This document shows positions 9,130 to 16,770 of a stretch of 64,000 nucleotides of DNA, one piece after another. The position numbers and the translations under genes were made by a program. The stretch comes from Bacillus sp. SLBN-46 (GTDB taxonomy: Bacteria; Bacillota; Bacilli; Bacillales; Cytobacillaceae), in the NCBI RefSeq assembly GCF_031453555.1, contig NZ_JAVIZM010000001.1:1116001-1180000 (forward strand), in the 5' to 3' direction. The notes under the pieces are model-generated. The model was not told the DNA's origin, searched no databases, and saw only the letters and a list, made by a program, of their open reading frames with translations. The stretch's first letter is position 1, and each line of letters begins with the position of its first letter.

Positions 9130-10431
9130 TTAATGTTGTAAAAATGCCAGCTGATAAAAGAATAGTACGGCGAATACGTAAAGGAGAGGATGAACTTTAC
9201 GTCCCTTCCCTTTGACTACTTTTAACAGCGGATAGCTGATAAAGCCAAGAGCAATTCCTGTCGCGATACTTGATGTGAGCGGCATGCTCAAAATCGTCAA
9301 AAAAGCAGGAAAGGCTTCATCTAGTTCGTTCCAGCGAATTTTCGAAATGCTTCCCATCATCAAACTACCGACAATAATTAAGGCAGGTGCAGTAATCGAA
9401 GAAAGCCCGGATACGGCACCAACGAGTGGTCCGAAGAATGCAGACAGAATAAATAAAACGGCAACTGTCACAGAGGTTAAACCCGTTCGACCACCGGCTG
9501 CTACCCCTGAAGTGGATTCAATATAAGCGGTTGTCGGGCTCGTCCCAAACATGGCACCGATTGTTGTAGCAATGGAATCAGACAGCAATGCTTGACGTGC
9601 ACGCGGCAATTTGTCGCCTTTCATTAATCCTGCTTGATTAGCAACTCCAATCATCGTACCAGTTGTATCAAATATGGTAACAAGGATAAAGGAAAAAACA
9701 ACGGCATATAAGCTGTGCTGAATGACATCAGTCAATGCTGTCAATGGATTTGCGACCACTAGTCCATTAGGAAGGGAAGGAAGTGACATAAATCCTTGAT
9801 CGAAGTGCAACTGACCGGTAAAGAATGCGATTAGCCCTGTAATCACCATGCCGAAAAATAATGCCCCGTTGATTCGTAGCATCATGAGAACAAGAGTGAT
9901 GGCAAGGCCGAGAAGAGCCAACCAAGCGGACGGAGCATGCAGATCGCCAAGTCCCACGAGATTGGTCGGGTGCGCGGTAATGATTTTTGAGAGACGCAGA
10001 CCGATAAAGGCAATAAATAAACCAATCCCAGCTGTAATTCCATATTTCAGGTTTTCGGGAATGGCCTCAATTAATTTTTCCCTTAACGGTGTGAGTGACA
10101 AAATGATAAAGATGACACCAGCGATAAAAACGGCTGCAAAGGCTGTTTCATAGTTGATATTTTGATGCGTACCCACTACGGAATAGGCAAAGTAGGCGTT
10201 AAGCCCCATCCCAGGTGCGATGGCAATCGGATAGTTTGCGAAAAGGCCCATCCAAAGGGTTCCCAGCACAGCAGCGATAATAGTGGCAGTGAACACCTGC
10301 TCAAAAGGAACGCCAGCATCCGCAAGAATGACTGGATTGACAACGACGATATATACCATGGTAAAGAAGGTCGTGATGCCTGCCAGTAGTTCTGTTTTTG
10401 TATTTGTTTGATTTTCTTTTAGCTTAAACAT
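9130..10431 (-). CDS. NCS2/AzgA-type purine (guanine/hypoxanthine) permease
   Basis: Inner-membrane purine:cation symporter of 433 residues with about 12-13 membrane segments. AzgA-like landmarks are TELLAGITTFFTMVYIV at the N-terminus, NAYFAY, FDTTGTMIG (the substrate-binding helix), GTSPTTAYIESTSGVAAGGRTG, and the C-terminal GIALGFISYPLLK. In B. subtilis the counterparts are PbuG (guanine riboswitch) and PbuO (PurR-controlled). No riboswitch is visible here, but a PurR-type operator is, so this behaves more like PbuO. Monocistronic. Confidence 0.9.
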   Translation of the reverse strand: MFKLKENQTNTKTELLAGITTFFTMVYIVVVNPVILADAGVPFEQVFTATIIAAVLGTLWMGLFANYPIAIAPGMGLNAYFAYSVVGTHQNINYETAFAAVFIAGVIFIILSLTPLREKLIEAIPENLKYGITAGIGLFIAFIGLRLSKIITAHPTNLVGLGDLHAPSAWLALLGLAITLVLMMLRINGALFFGMVITGLIAFFTGQLHFDQGFMSLPSLPNGLVVANPLTALTDVIQHSLYAVVFSFILVTIFDTTGTMIGVANQAGLMKGDKLPRARQALLSDSIATTIGAMFGTSPTTAYIESTSGVAAGGRTGLTSVTVAVLFILSAFFGPLVGAVSGLSSITAPALIIVGSLMMGSISKIRWNELDEAFPAFLTILSMPLTSSIATGIALGFISYPLLKVVKGKGRKVHPLLYVFAVLFFYQLAFLQH

Positions 10432-10444
10432 GAGGTTTCCTCCA

Positions 10445-10491
10445 AAACACGAACGTTATATTAAGACCTTATATATAATATTCGTTTTATG
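10445..10491 (-). promoter_or_regulatory. Probable PurR operator (two inverted PurBoxes)
   Basis: AAACACGAACGTTATA (10445-10460) resembles the B. subtilis PurBox core CGAAC flanked by A/T. An inverted second copy, ATATTCGTTTTAT, ends at 10491. The two CGAA cores are about 31 nt apart, the spacing of natural PurBox pairs. The site lies about 15-60 nt upstream of the purine permease start, as expected for repression when purines are ample. Based on consensus knowledge; binding is untested. Confidence 0.65.
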
Positions 10492-10575
10492 GTTGTTTTT
10501 CAATAGGTATTTTTTATTTTTCCCGTTCTTCCTTCTATTATTCTTCGACAAGTTTTAATAGACAATCATTAAATA

Positions 10576-10614
10576 AGAAGACCATCCCTGCTCATAAACG
10601 AGGGATGGTCTTCT
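10576..10614. terminator. Strong bidirectional terminator hairpin
   Basis: AGAAGACCATCCCT pairs perfectly with AGGGATGGTCTTCT around an 11-nt loop. It lies about 40 nt beyond the opuAC stop on the minus strand and upstream of the permease regulatory region, so it most likely ends the opuA transcript. T-tails are weak. Confidence 0.65.
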
Positions 10615-10652
10615 CTACCTACTATTCTGTTCAATTTTTTTACTAGAACGTT

Positions 10653-11546
10653 TTATTTCAAATCTTCAATGGAGTCAATGTCCATATAAGCTGGAACCAC
10701 AAGGCCAAGTTTTGTCCCTTTTAGATTTTCACCTAAATCTTCAAACTTTCCTTTATACTTTTTATAGTAGTCTGCATGGGTAGAAGGTAACCAGCCCGCT
10801 ACATGTGCATCTAAGCTTCCATCAGCCACTCCCGTCCACATTGGACCGGCTTCTAATTGAGTAAGAGTGACTTTATAGCCTAGGTCCGTTAAGACTTTAC
10901 CAATCACATTCGTACTTGCGATTTCACTATCCCACGCTACATACCCAATGTTAATCTTGTCACCATTCACTTTATTGGCGCCATTCGTCCATTCACTTAC
11001 CTTATCCGAATTGTCCTTTACCCATTTGGCGGCTGCATCTTCAGGGTCATCGCCATCAGCGATATTATTCATTACGGTATTCATGTCATCTGGTGTCCAA
11101 TTAAATTGGTCAAGCACCTTATATGCATCAGGCATATCAGTTTTAAGGCCATTTCTTACGATGGTATTGATTGTTTCCTCTTGACCAAAAACGCCTTTGG
11201 GATCATCTAAGTATTTTAAATCAAATTTTGCGAACATCCAATGTGGAGTCCATCCGGTAACAATAACAGGTTCTTTCTTGTCATATGCTTTTTTCAGGGT
11301 GGCTGTCATTGCCGCACTAGAGCCTTCAACAAGTTTCCAATCGTTTAACTCATATTCATCAAGGACTTTAGCAGTCGCCTTCATGAGGCCGGCACCAGGA
11401 TCAATCCCGATGATTTTGTAATCTACACTGTCACCAACAGTGGTATCCCCTTTGTCTTCCTTGTTACTAGCTTCGTCTGATCCACAAGCTGCCAGTCCTA
11501 TTGTTAGTAATGCGGCTAATAATATAAACATCCATTTTTTCATCAT
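10653..11546 (-). CDS. opuAC: Glycine betaine ABC transporter substrate-binding lipoprotein
   Basis: Membrane-anchored receptor that captures glycine betaine (possibly proline betaine) for the OpuA osmoprotectant importer. A lipoprotein signal ends in LTIGLAAC with the lipidated Cys at 21. The OpuAC fold follows, including GWTPHWMFAKFDLKYL with the Trp pattern that forms the aromatic betaine cage, and GYVAWDSEIA in the second lobe. Its start overlaps the opuAB stop (TAATG), implying coupled translation. Third gene of opuAA-AB-AC. Confidence 0.92.
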   Translation of the reverse strand: MMKKWMFILLAALLTIGLAACGSDEASNKEDKGDTTVGDSVDYKIIGIDPGAGLMKATAKVLDEYELNDWKLVEGSSAAMTATLKKAYDKKEPVIVTGWTPHWMFAKFDLKYLDDPKGVFGQEETINTIVRNGLKTDMPDAYKVLDQFNWTPDDMNTVMNNIADGDDPEDAAAKWVKDNSDKVSEWTNGANKVNGDKINIGYVAWDSEIASTNVIGKVLTDLGYKVTLTQLEAGPMWTGVADGSLDAHVAGWLPSTHADYYKKYKGKFEDLGENLKGTKLGLVVPAYMDIDSIEDLK

Positions 11547-12399
11547 TAAGCATTTCCTCCTTGTTTTTTGGATTTTCCTATATTTTGAGTGACCCGATCT
11601 AATATAATCGCAATGACGACAATGGAAAGGCCAGCTTCGAACCCTTTACCAATTTGAATTTGCGTAACCGCTCGGTATACATCCGCACCAAGACCTGGAG
11701 CACCAACCATAGAAGCAATAACAACCATGGAAAGAGCGAGCATGATGCTTTGGTTTATTCCAGCCATTATTGTAGGCATGGCAAGTGGAAGTTGGACTTT
11801 AAGTAATCGTTGACTTGTCGTCGAACCAAAGGCCTCCGTTGCTTCAATAATATCTGCGGGAACTTGTTGGATGCCGAGAATCGTTAACCTTATTGTTGGC
11901 GGCATGGCGAAAATAACAGAGGCTACGACGCCTGGGACCACACCCCAATATTAAAGAAAAATATAGCAGGAATTAAGTATACAAAGGCAGGCATCGTTTG
12001 CATAAAGTCCAAAATAGGTGTCACGACCTGTTTGACCGTTTGCTTTTGTGAGGCCCAAATCCCCAATGGTATTCCTAAGACAATTGAAATGATAACGGCT
12101 GTTAATACAAGTGCAAGGGTCTGGAGCATGGGCTCCCAGTAGCCAAGATTAGCAATTAGGAATAAACCTATAAATGTGAAGAGTGCAATCCCTTTATTAG
12201 AGACCTTCCAGGCAAGTAAGGTTAATAGAATAACAAATACATAGGAGGGAACAAAGCTAAATCCAAGAACCATTCCATCGACAATGGATTGAAGGACATT
12301 CGTTACGCCATCAAACGCTACCTCCAAGTTCACGGTTAACCAGTTAACAAAGACATCTACCCATTCGGCTAACGGTATTTTTGGGAACCATTGTTCCAT
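11546..12399 (-). pseudogene. opuAB: Glycine betaine ABC transporter permease, frameshifted
   Basis: Membrane subunit of OpuA, read in two frames. The first (12399-11923) runs MEQWFPKIPLAEW to FFFNIGV, then ends in WSQAS and a stop. The second continues from 11941 as [17 protein letters not shown] to the terminus at 11546. As I recall the family sequence, it reads [14 protein letters not shown] without a break, so the GT dinucleotide in GGGGTGTGGTCCC (minus strand, 11934-11946) is present twice instead of once: a 2-nt insertion. Both halves are otherwise well preserved, including the EAA-like loop [14 protein letters not shown], so the lesion is recent or a sequence error. The start follows AAGGAGGTG inside opuAA. 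Confidence 0.85.
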
Positions 12400-13655
12400 G
12401 TTATTTTCACCTCCTTGCTTTCTTTATCGGCGGCTACTTCAGCCTTTGTTTGTTCAAAGTTGTTAATAGCCTCATTATTACCAGCGAGTGCACCAATGAC
12501 GGCACCTCTTACAAGGATTCCTTTCAGGCGGCTATATTCATCTACAACCGCGACTGGAATGGAGGCCGAAGAAACTTTATCAAATAAGTCAGTTAGCAGT
12601 GTATCAGGAGAGACTGTGGAAACTCCTGTCTGTAGGATGCTTAAAATACCTTCATTCCGATCAATGGCCTCTTTCGCATCTGAAGCTGTTATCGCCCCTA
12701 GTAATGTTTTCTTTCTATCCACGACATATATACTCGAAATTCCTAAATCTCTCATCATTTGCAGGGCAACCCTTGGGCCCTTTTCAACTGAAACGGCTTC
12801 GGCACGTTTCATCACATGATTGGCAGTTAATACTTTCGATAAGTCAACATCTTCTACGAATCTCTCAACATAGTCGTTTGATGGGTTCATAAGAATTTCC
12901 TCAGGAGTTCCTATTTGAACAATGGATCCATCCTTCATTAGTGCAATTCGATCGCCAATTCTAAGGGCTTCATCTAAATCGTGGGTAATGAATACAATGG
13001 TTTTCTTCATTGTAGATTGAAGTTCAAGCAGTTCATCCTGCATGTCTTTACGAATAAGAGGATCTAGTGCGCTAAAGGCCTCATCCATAAGTAAAATGTC
13101 AGACTCATTGGCTAATGCCCTAGCTAATCCTACTCTTTGCTGCATTCCACCACTTAGTTGCTTAGGGTATTGGTGTTCATAGCCTTCAAGTCCGACTAAC
13201 TTTAAGGCATTCATGGCTTTATCCATTCGTTTTTCTTTTGCTACTCCTTGGACTTCCAAACCGTACTCTGTATTTTCTAAGACCGTTCTATGGGGAAGGA
13301 GTGCAAATTTTTGAAAGACCATGCTGATTTTCTTTCTGCGAACTTCTCTAAGCTGCTCTTTGTTCATGCTTACTATATCCACGCCGTCAATGAGTACTTG
13401 ACCTGCTGTTGGATCAATTAGCCGATTGAGCATACGGACTAGGGTAGACTTCCCACTTCCTGATAAGCCCATGATGACAAAGATTTCTCCAGCTTCAACA
13501 TCAAAGGTCGCTTGATTGACACCAACCGTTGCCCCTGTTTTCTTTAGGATTGATGTTTTACTTTCTCCTTCCTGTAGAAGCTGAAGGGCTTTTTTAGATT
13601 TTCCAAAGACTTTTGTTACGTTGCGAACACTAATTTTTTTATCATGTGTACTCAT
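12369..13655 (-). CDS. opuAA: Glycine betaine ABC transporter ATP-binding subunit with CBS domains
   Basis: ATPase that drives OpuA betaine uptake under osmotic stress. Walker A is GLSGSGKST, the signature is LSGGMQQR, and Walker B is LLMDEAFSALDP. Two C-terminal CBS domains (about residues 280-400, with ISSIYVVDRKK and PVAVVDEYSRLKGI) are the ionic-strength or nucleotide sensor typical of OpuA ATPases. The 428 residues suit the family. Its last 31 nt overlap the opuAB start. It is divergent from the GbsR-type gene, whose product probably controls it. Confidence 0.94.
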   Translation of the reverse strand: MSTHDKKISVRNVTKVFGKSKKALQLLQEGESKTSILKKTGATVGVNQATFDVEAGEIFVIMGLSGSGKSTLVRMLNRLIDPTAGQVLIDGVDIVSMNKEQLREVRRKKISMVFQKFALLPHRTVLENTEYGLEVQGVAKEKRMDKAMNALKLVGLEGYEHQYPKQLSGGMQQRVGLARALANESDILLMDEAFSALDPLIRKDMQDELLELQSTMKKTIVFITHDLDEALRIGDRIALMKDGSIVQIGTPEEILMNPSNDYVERFVEDVDLSKVLTANHVMKRAEAVSVEKGPRVALQMMRDLGISSIYVVDRKKTLLGAITASDAKEAIDRNEGILSILQTGVSTVSPDTLLTDLFDKVSSASIPVAVVDEYSRLKGILVRGAVIGALAGNNEAINNFEQTKAEVAADKESKEVKITWNNGSQKYR

Positions 13656-13760
13656 TCATTCACCTCAATTGCTGTTACAGAAGTAGTAGGACTATTTAAT
13701 TGTAGTTCTTTTTGGATAAAGAGGGCAAAGTTGGTAATTGGGCATATTCGGCCGTAAAGT

Positions 13761-13798
13761 TTGTACAGAAAAAACTGTACATACTGAATAGTGAGTAT
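13761..13798. promoter_or_regulatory. Palindromic operator candidate between opuAA and the GbsR-type regulator
   Basis: TGTACAG (13762-13768) and CTGTACA (13775-13781) form a perfect inverted repeat around six A. ATACT (13781-13785) and AGTAT (13794-13798) form a second, overlapping dyad. Both lie in the 200-nt divergent gap between opuAA and the regulator gene, where an autoregulatory and opuA-controlling GbsR site would be expected. Confidence 0.55.
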
Positions 13799-13911
13799 TC
13801 TTAAAATTCCTCGTTTATGCTCCTGATTCCTACTAAAGTGCCTGCTTTACTTTTAAAAAAATCATGATAGTCTTAATAGGTACATGTATTCAAAATGGAT
13901 GTGATATCAAA

Positions 13912-14448
13912 ATGAATGATGAAGAGAAGTTAGAACAGGCTCGTGAACGAGTGATTGAAGCGATATCTCAAAATATGAATTTATATGGAGTGACTGAATC
14001 CATTGGCCGATTATATGGGGCTTTATATTTTCAGGAAGGTCCATTAACATTAGATGAAATGAAAGATGAGCTCGGAATGAGTAAAACAAGTATGAGTACA
14101 TCGGTCCGAAGCTTGCTGGAATTAAAAATGGTGGGGAAGGTTTGGAAAAAAGGGGTCCGGAAAGATTTATATCAGGCTGAGCCAGATTGGTATCAAACCT
14201 TTATTGACTTTTTTTCTATTAAATGGAGAACTGGAATTTCCATTAATGTTTCAGCAATGGAAAAGTCTCTCTCCGAATTACAATCCCTTTTAGAGGATGA
14301 AAATGTTGATTCAAAAATCAAAGCAGAAGCCAAAATGGATATAGAAAAGCTAACTGATGCACTAGAATATTACGATTGGCTGAACAGGCTAGTCGATAGC
14401 TTTGAATCAAAGGAGATTTTTCAATATATCCCGAAAAAGAAAAGTTAG
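13912..14448 (+). CDS. GbsR/OpcR-family (MarR-like) transcriptional regulator
   Basis: DNA-binding repressor, probably choline- or betaine-responsive, of 178 residues. The winged-helix region reads GVTESIGRLYGALYFQEGPLTLDEMKDELGMSKTSMSTSVRSLLEL, the GbsR/OpcR form, followed by a dimerisation helix pair (YYDWLNRLVDSF). B. subtilis relatives repress gbsAB/opuB and opuC; here the gene is divergent from opuA, which is the likely target. An upstream ATG at 13864 is in frame but has no ribosome site. The ATG at 13912 has a weak GGATGTGAT and gives a family-like N-terminus, so it is preferred. Confidence 0.85.
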   Translation: MNDEEKLEQARERVIEAISQNMNLYGVTESIGRLYGALYFQEGPLTLDEMKDELGMSKTSMSTSVRSLLELKMVGKVWKKGVRKDLYQAEPDWYQTFIDFFSIKWRTGISINVSAMEKSLSELQSLLEDENVDSKIKAEAKMDIEKLTDALEYYDWLNRLVDSFESKEIFQYIPKKKS

Positions 14449-14453
14449 TTTTT

Positions 14454-14500
14454 GGGGACAGTCCCCCGGCGCTTTAGCGCAACGGGGGACTGTCCCTTTT
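14454..14500. repeat. Palindromic repeat R3, copy 1, acting as a terminator
   Basis: GGGGACAGTCCCCCG and its inverted partner CGGGGGACTGTCCC flank GCGCTTTAGCGC. Each arm can itself fold (GGGGAC/GTCCCC), or the whole can form one long stem. It begins 6 nt after the regulator stop and runs into TTTTTATT, so it should terminate transcription. A near-identical element lies at 60958-61001. Confidence 0.8.
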
Positions 14501-14549
14501 TATTCGTGTATCTTGTTGTCCAATGCTTGGAGTTGCTTTTTTATTGTGT

Positions 14550-15137
14550 TTAAGGTGTATCACCCAAACCAATGGTAATGGAGAAGACTTGATTTTCATT
14601 GCCATCATGATAGTTGAAGATTACGACAAACTTCCCAACTGGCTCCATTTCAGGGAACAGCTTGGCCAATGTGTCACTATGATAAAGCATGGCTTTTTGA
14701 GGTAAGTCTGATGTATCAGTGAATTCCTTTTCTAATTTTGCATCTTTCGGTATTAATTTTGCAGCTATTTGTTTAGCTTCTTCTATTGAACGGGTTTTTT
14801 GATCAGTTGTTTCAAATTGAACAGTGATGTCTATCGCGCGATTGTTGATAAACATTGGCAGCAAGTAATCATTTTTGAACCTGCCCATTTGTTCATTTCC
14901 TTTGTTTTCACCGTATTCCTTCGTGAAAGCATCTACTGTATCACCAAGCCCAGCCTCGACAGAAACTTGTTCGGTTACTTTCTCCTTTTTGTTGGTGGTG
15001 CTGTTTGTATCCTTCTGTGTAGTCGTTTCCTTTTTGGTAGTGTCTATATCTTTAGCCTTGTCCGAATCGCTGTTGTTACAGCCCGCTCCCATTACAGCTA
15101 AACACACTAATAACACTAATAATCCCAATTTCCTCAT
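14550..15137 (-). CDS. Hypothetical lipoprotein
   Basis: 195 residues. The signal MRKLGLLVLLVCLAVMGAGC is a textbook lipoprotein signal with Cys 20 lipidated. A Lys/Thr/Asp-rich linker (about 25-55) leads to a compact domain of about 140 residues with DAFTKEYGENKGNEQMGRFKNDYLLPMF and KFVVIFNYHDGNENQVFSITIGLGD. I do not recognise the domain. The ATG at 15137 has GGAGGT 5 nt upstream; in-frame Met codons before it lack one. Monocistronic and divergent from the membrane-fusion gene. Confidence 0.75.
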   Translation of the reverse strand: MRKLGLLVLLVCLAVMGAGCNNSDSDKAKDIDTTKKETTTQKDTNSTTNKKEKVTEQVSVEAGLGDTVDAFTKEYGENKGNEQMGRFKNDYLLPMFINNRAIDITVQFETTDQKTRSIEEAKQIAAKLIPKDAKLEKEFTDTSDLPQKAMLYHSDTLAKLFPEMEPVGKFVVIFNYHDGNENQVFSITIGLGDTP

Positions 15138-15339
15138 ATGTACCTCCATGTTGAAATATTCTAAACCTTCATATTCCATCCCCCATTATAATTCCACCAC
15201 CCCAAACGTGCAACGCATTACCCATTACGTTATTTTCTTAAGGTTAAGTTAAGGAATCCACATGATAATGGGTGCATCAAGTTATTTTATTCATGGTTGC
15301 AATGGGCGTAGTCAGGCCATGGAGAAGGAGTAGTGGTAG

Positions 15340-16305
15340 ATGAAAAAGTGGATATGGATTGTGATTGGTATTTTGGTTATTGGGTTTGTAGGGTACCAGT
15401 GGTATAACTCGAGAACAAGTAGTCAGGAGGTAACAACCCAGGTTCGAACGGCAGTCGTTCAAAAAGGGAATTTAGAAGTGAAAATCAGTGGCTCCGGTTC
15501 CATTCAGCCAGTTACGAGTGAAGATCTTAAATCGACCATCGATAATAACGAAATTGATGAAGTACTGGTTGTAGCAGGTGAGACAGTTAATGCTGGAGAT
15601 GAATTGATAACCTTTACTGATGATAGTGATCCGATTACTGCACCGGTTGATGGGTTGGTCACAACCATTGCCGTAGCGGCTGGGGACCGAGTGACGAATG
15701 GACAAGTAGTGACGCACCTAACCAATTACAAGGATTTACAAACGGTTGTTCAAGTGGATGAATCAGACATTCCGAAGATAAAAGAGGGACAGACAGTTGA
15801 ATTATCGGTCAGTGCGTATCCTGATCAGGCATATACAGGTAAGGTTACTGCTATTGCAGATGAAGGAACATCAGCGAATGGATCCTCTACCTTTGATGTG
15901 ACCATTCATATTGAAAACCCAGTCAATCTAAAAGTCGGGATGAGTGCGGAAGCCAATATTCTTACGGCCAGCAAAAAGGATGCACTTTATGTTCCAGTGG
16001 ATGCTTTATACACAAACAACAATGAGAAATATGTTGTCGTTGCTTCGGCGGGAGCAAGAACTAATCAAGCCAGTGGTGCCGCGACGCAACTAACAGTAAA
16101 AACAGGGCTTGCAACAGAGGAATATGTGGAGATTACGGACGGAGTAAGCGAAGGTGACGTTGTTCAATTACCACAGCTCACATCAGGAAGTTCCTCAACG
16201 AACCAACGAGGCGGGATGATGCAGGGCATGGGTGGCACGCAGGGCGGTAATATGCCTCCAAATGGCGGTGGAAAGGGAGGAGAAAGCACTGGGCCTAGTA
16301 ATTAA
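15340..16305 (+). CDS. Membrane-fusion (HlyD/RND-type) efflux adaptor, orphan
   Basis: 321 residues. An N-terminal membrane anchor (about 4-21) is followed by a barrel-sandwich hybrid (GSGSIQPV, then PITAPVDGLVTTIAVAAGDRV, the lipoyl halves). A beta-barrel (VDESDIPKIKEGQTVELSV) and a membrane-proximal domain with GVSEGDVVQL follow. The tail is Gly/Met-rich and disordered (about 285-321). Such adaptors link an ABC exporter (YknXYZ or MacAB type) to the outside, but no ATPase or permease follows. The next gene, 450 nt on, is galE. It may work with an exporter elsewhere or be a relic. Confidence 0.85.
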   Translation: MKKWIWIVIGILVIGFVGYQWYNSRTSSQEVTTQVRTAVVQKGNLEVKISGSGSIQPVTSEDLKSTIDNNEIDEVLVVAGETVNAGDELITFTDDSDPITAPVDGLVTTIAVAAGDRVTNGQVVTHLTNYKDLQTVVQVDESDIPKIKEGQTVELSVSAYPDQAYTGKVTAIADEGTSANGSSTFDVTIHIENPVNLKVGMSAEANILTASKKDALYVPVDALYTNNNEKYVVVASAGARTNQASGAATQLTVKTGLATEEYVEITDGVSEGDVVQLPQLTSGSSSTNQRGGMMQGMGGTQGGNMPPNGGGKGGESTGPSN

Positions 16306-16399
16306 TGAGCTGCCACAAGGATTTATTTTTCCGATAAGGTCAGATTCTACACATTTAAGAGGGATTTCTACACAAGTTTGCAAGAATTCTACAACTATA

Positions 16400-16434
16400 T
16401 AAAAAATCAATAGGTGCTATGATTCATAGCACCT
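16400..16434 (-). terminator. Intrinsic terminator of the small minus-strand gene
   Basis: AGGTGCTATG and CATAGCACCT form a 10-bp stem with a 3-nt loop; the minus-strand tail is ATTGATTTTTT. The stop codon of the 50-residue gene lies inside the stem, so the gene and terminator form one compact unit. Confidence 0.75.
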
Positions 16435-16569
16435 TAACAGTCTTTCTTGATGATATTTTGCTTTTTCAATGATTTGTTGTTTTAGGTTAGAGTCTAAACA
16501 GTCCTGTGAAATACGGTGAAAGTAATGATAACGCCATTTGTGCCATTGAATGGTCAATTGATGAACCAC
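16417..16569 (-). CDS. Small basic protein (50 aa) with QDCL..LK..KA.YH motif
   Basis: The minus strand carries AGAGGTGAT (16574-16582) a few nt before a GTG. A 50-codon frame follows and ends inside an intrinsic terminator. The product starts MVHQLTIQWHKWRYHYFHR and is rich in His, Tyr, Lys and Arg, with no membrane segment. From residue 23 it reads QDCL-DSN-LK-QQIIE-KA-K-YH. That pattern recurs with identical spacing in the 59-residue product at 56766-56945, which sits under a c-di-GMP riboswitch. Two independent loci keeping the same pattern argues that both are real genes of one unrecognised family. Confidence 0.65.
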   Translation of the reverse strand: MVHQLTIQWHKWRYHYFHRISQDCLDSNLKQQIIEKAKYHQERLLRCYES

Positions 16570-16726
16570 ATTTATCACCTCTTCATTTAGTTGAAACCCC
16601 CACTAGAAAGTAGATGGTTTGGTGCTCTCCCAATATACTTCGAACGATTAATCAAGTTTTTGTACATGGATATAGAGGGAATTATTGGCAGGAACCAATA
16701 ACAAGCCGTCCTTTTTCCAAAAATGC

Positions 16727-16732
16727 TATAAT
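16727..16732 (+). promoter_or_regulatory. Extended -10 promoter element of galE
   Basis: TGCTATAAT: a perfect TATAAT with a TG two bases upstream, 39 nt before the preferred galE start. No good -35 is seen, as is common for extended -10 promoters. Confidence 0.5.
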
Positions 16733-16770
16733 GGAGAGGTTAATGAAATTCTAGCTAAGGGGAAATGAAT

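Noticed and set aside
10432..10560. Purine riboswitch before the permease
   Set aside because: The conserved aptamer loops (for example the TATA..GTTTCTACC segments) are not found; the PurBox pair explains control.
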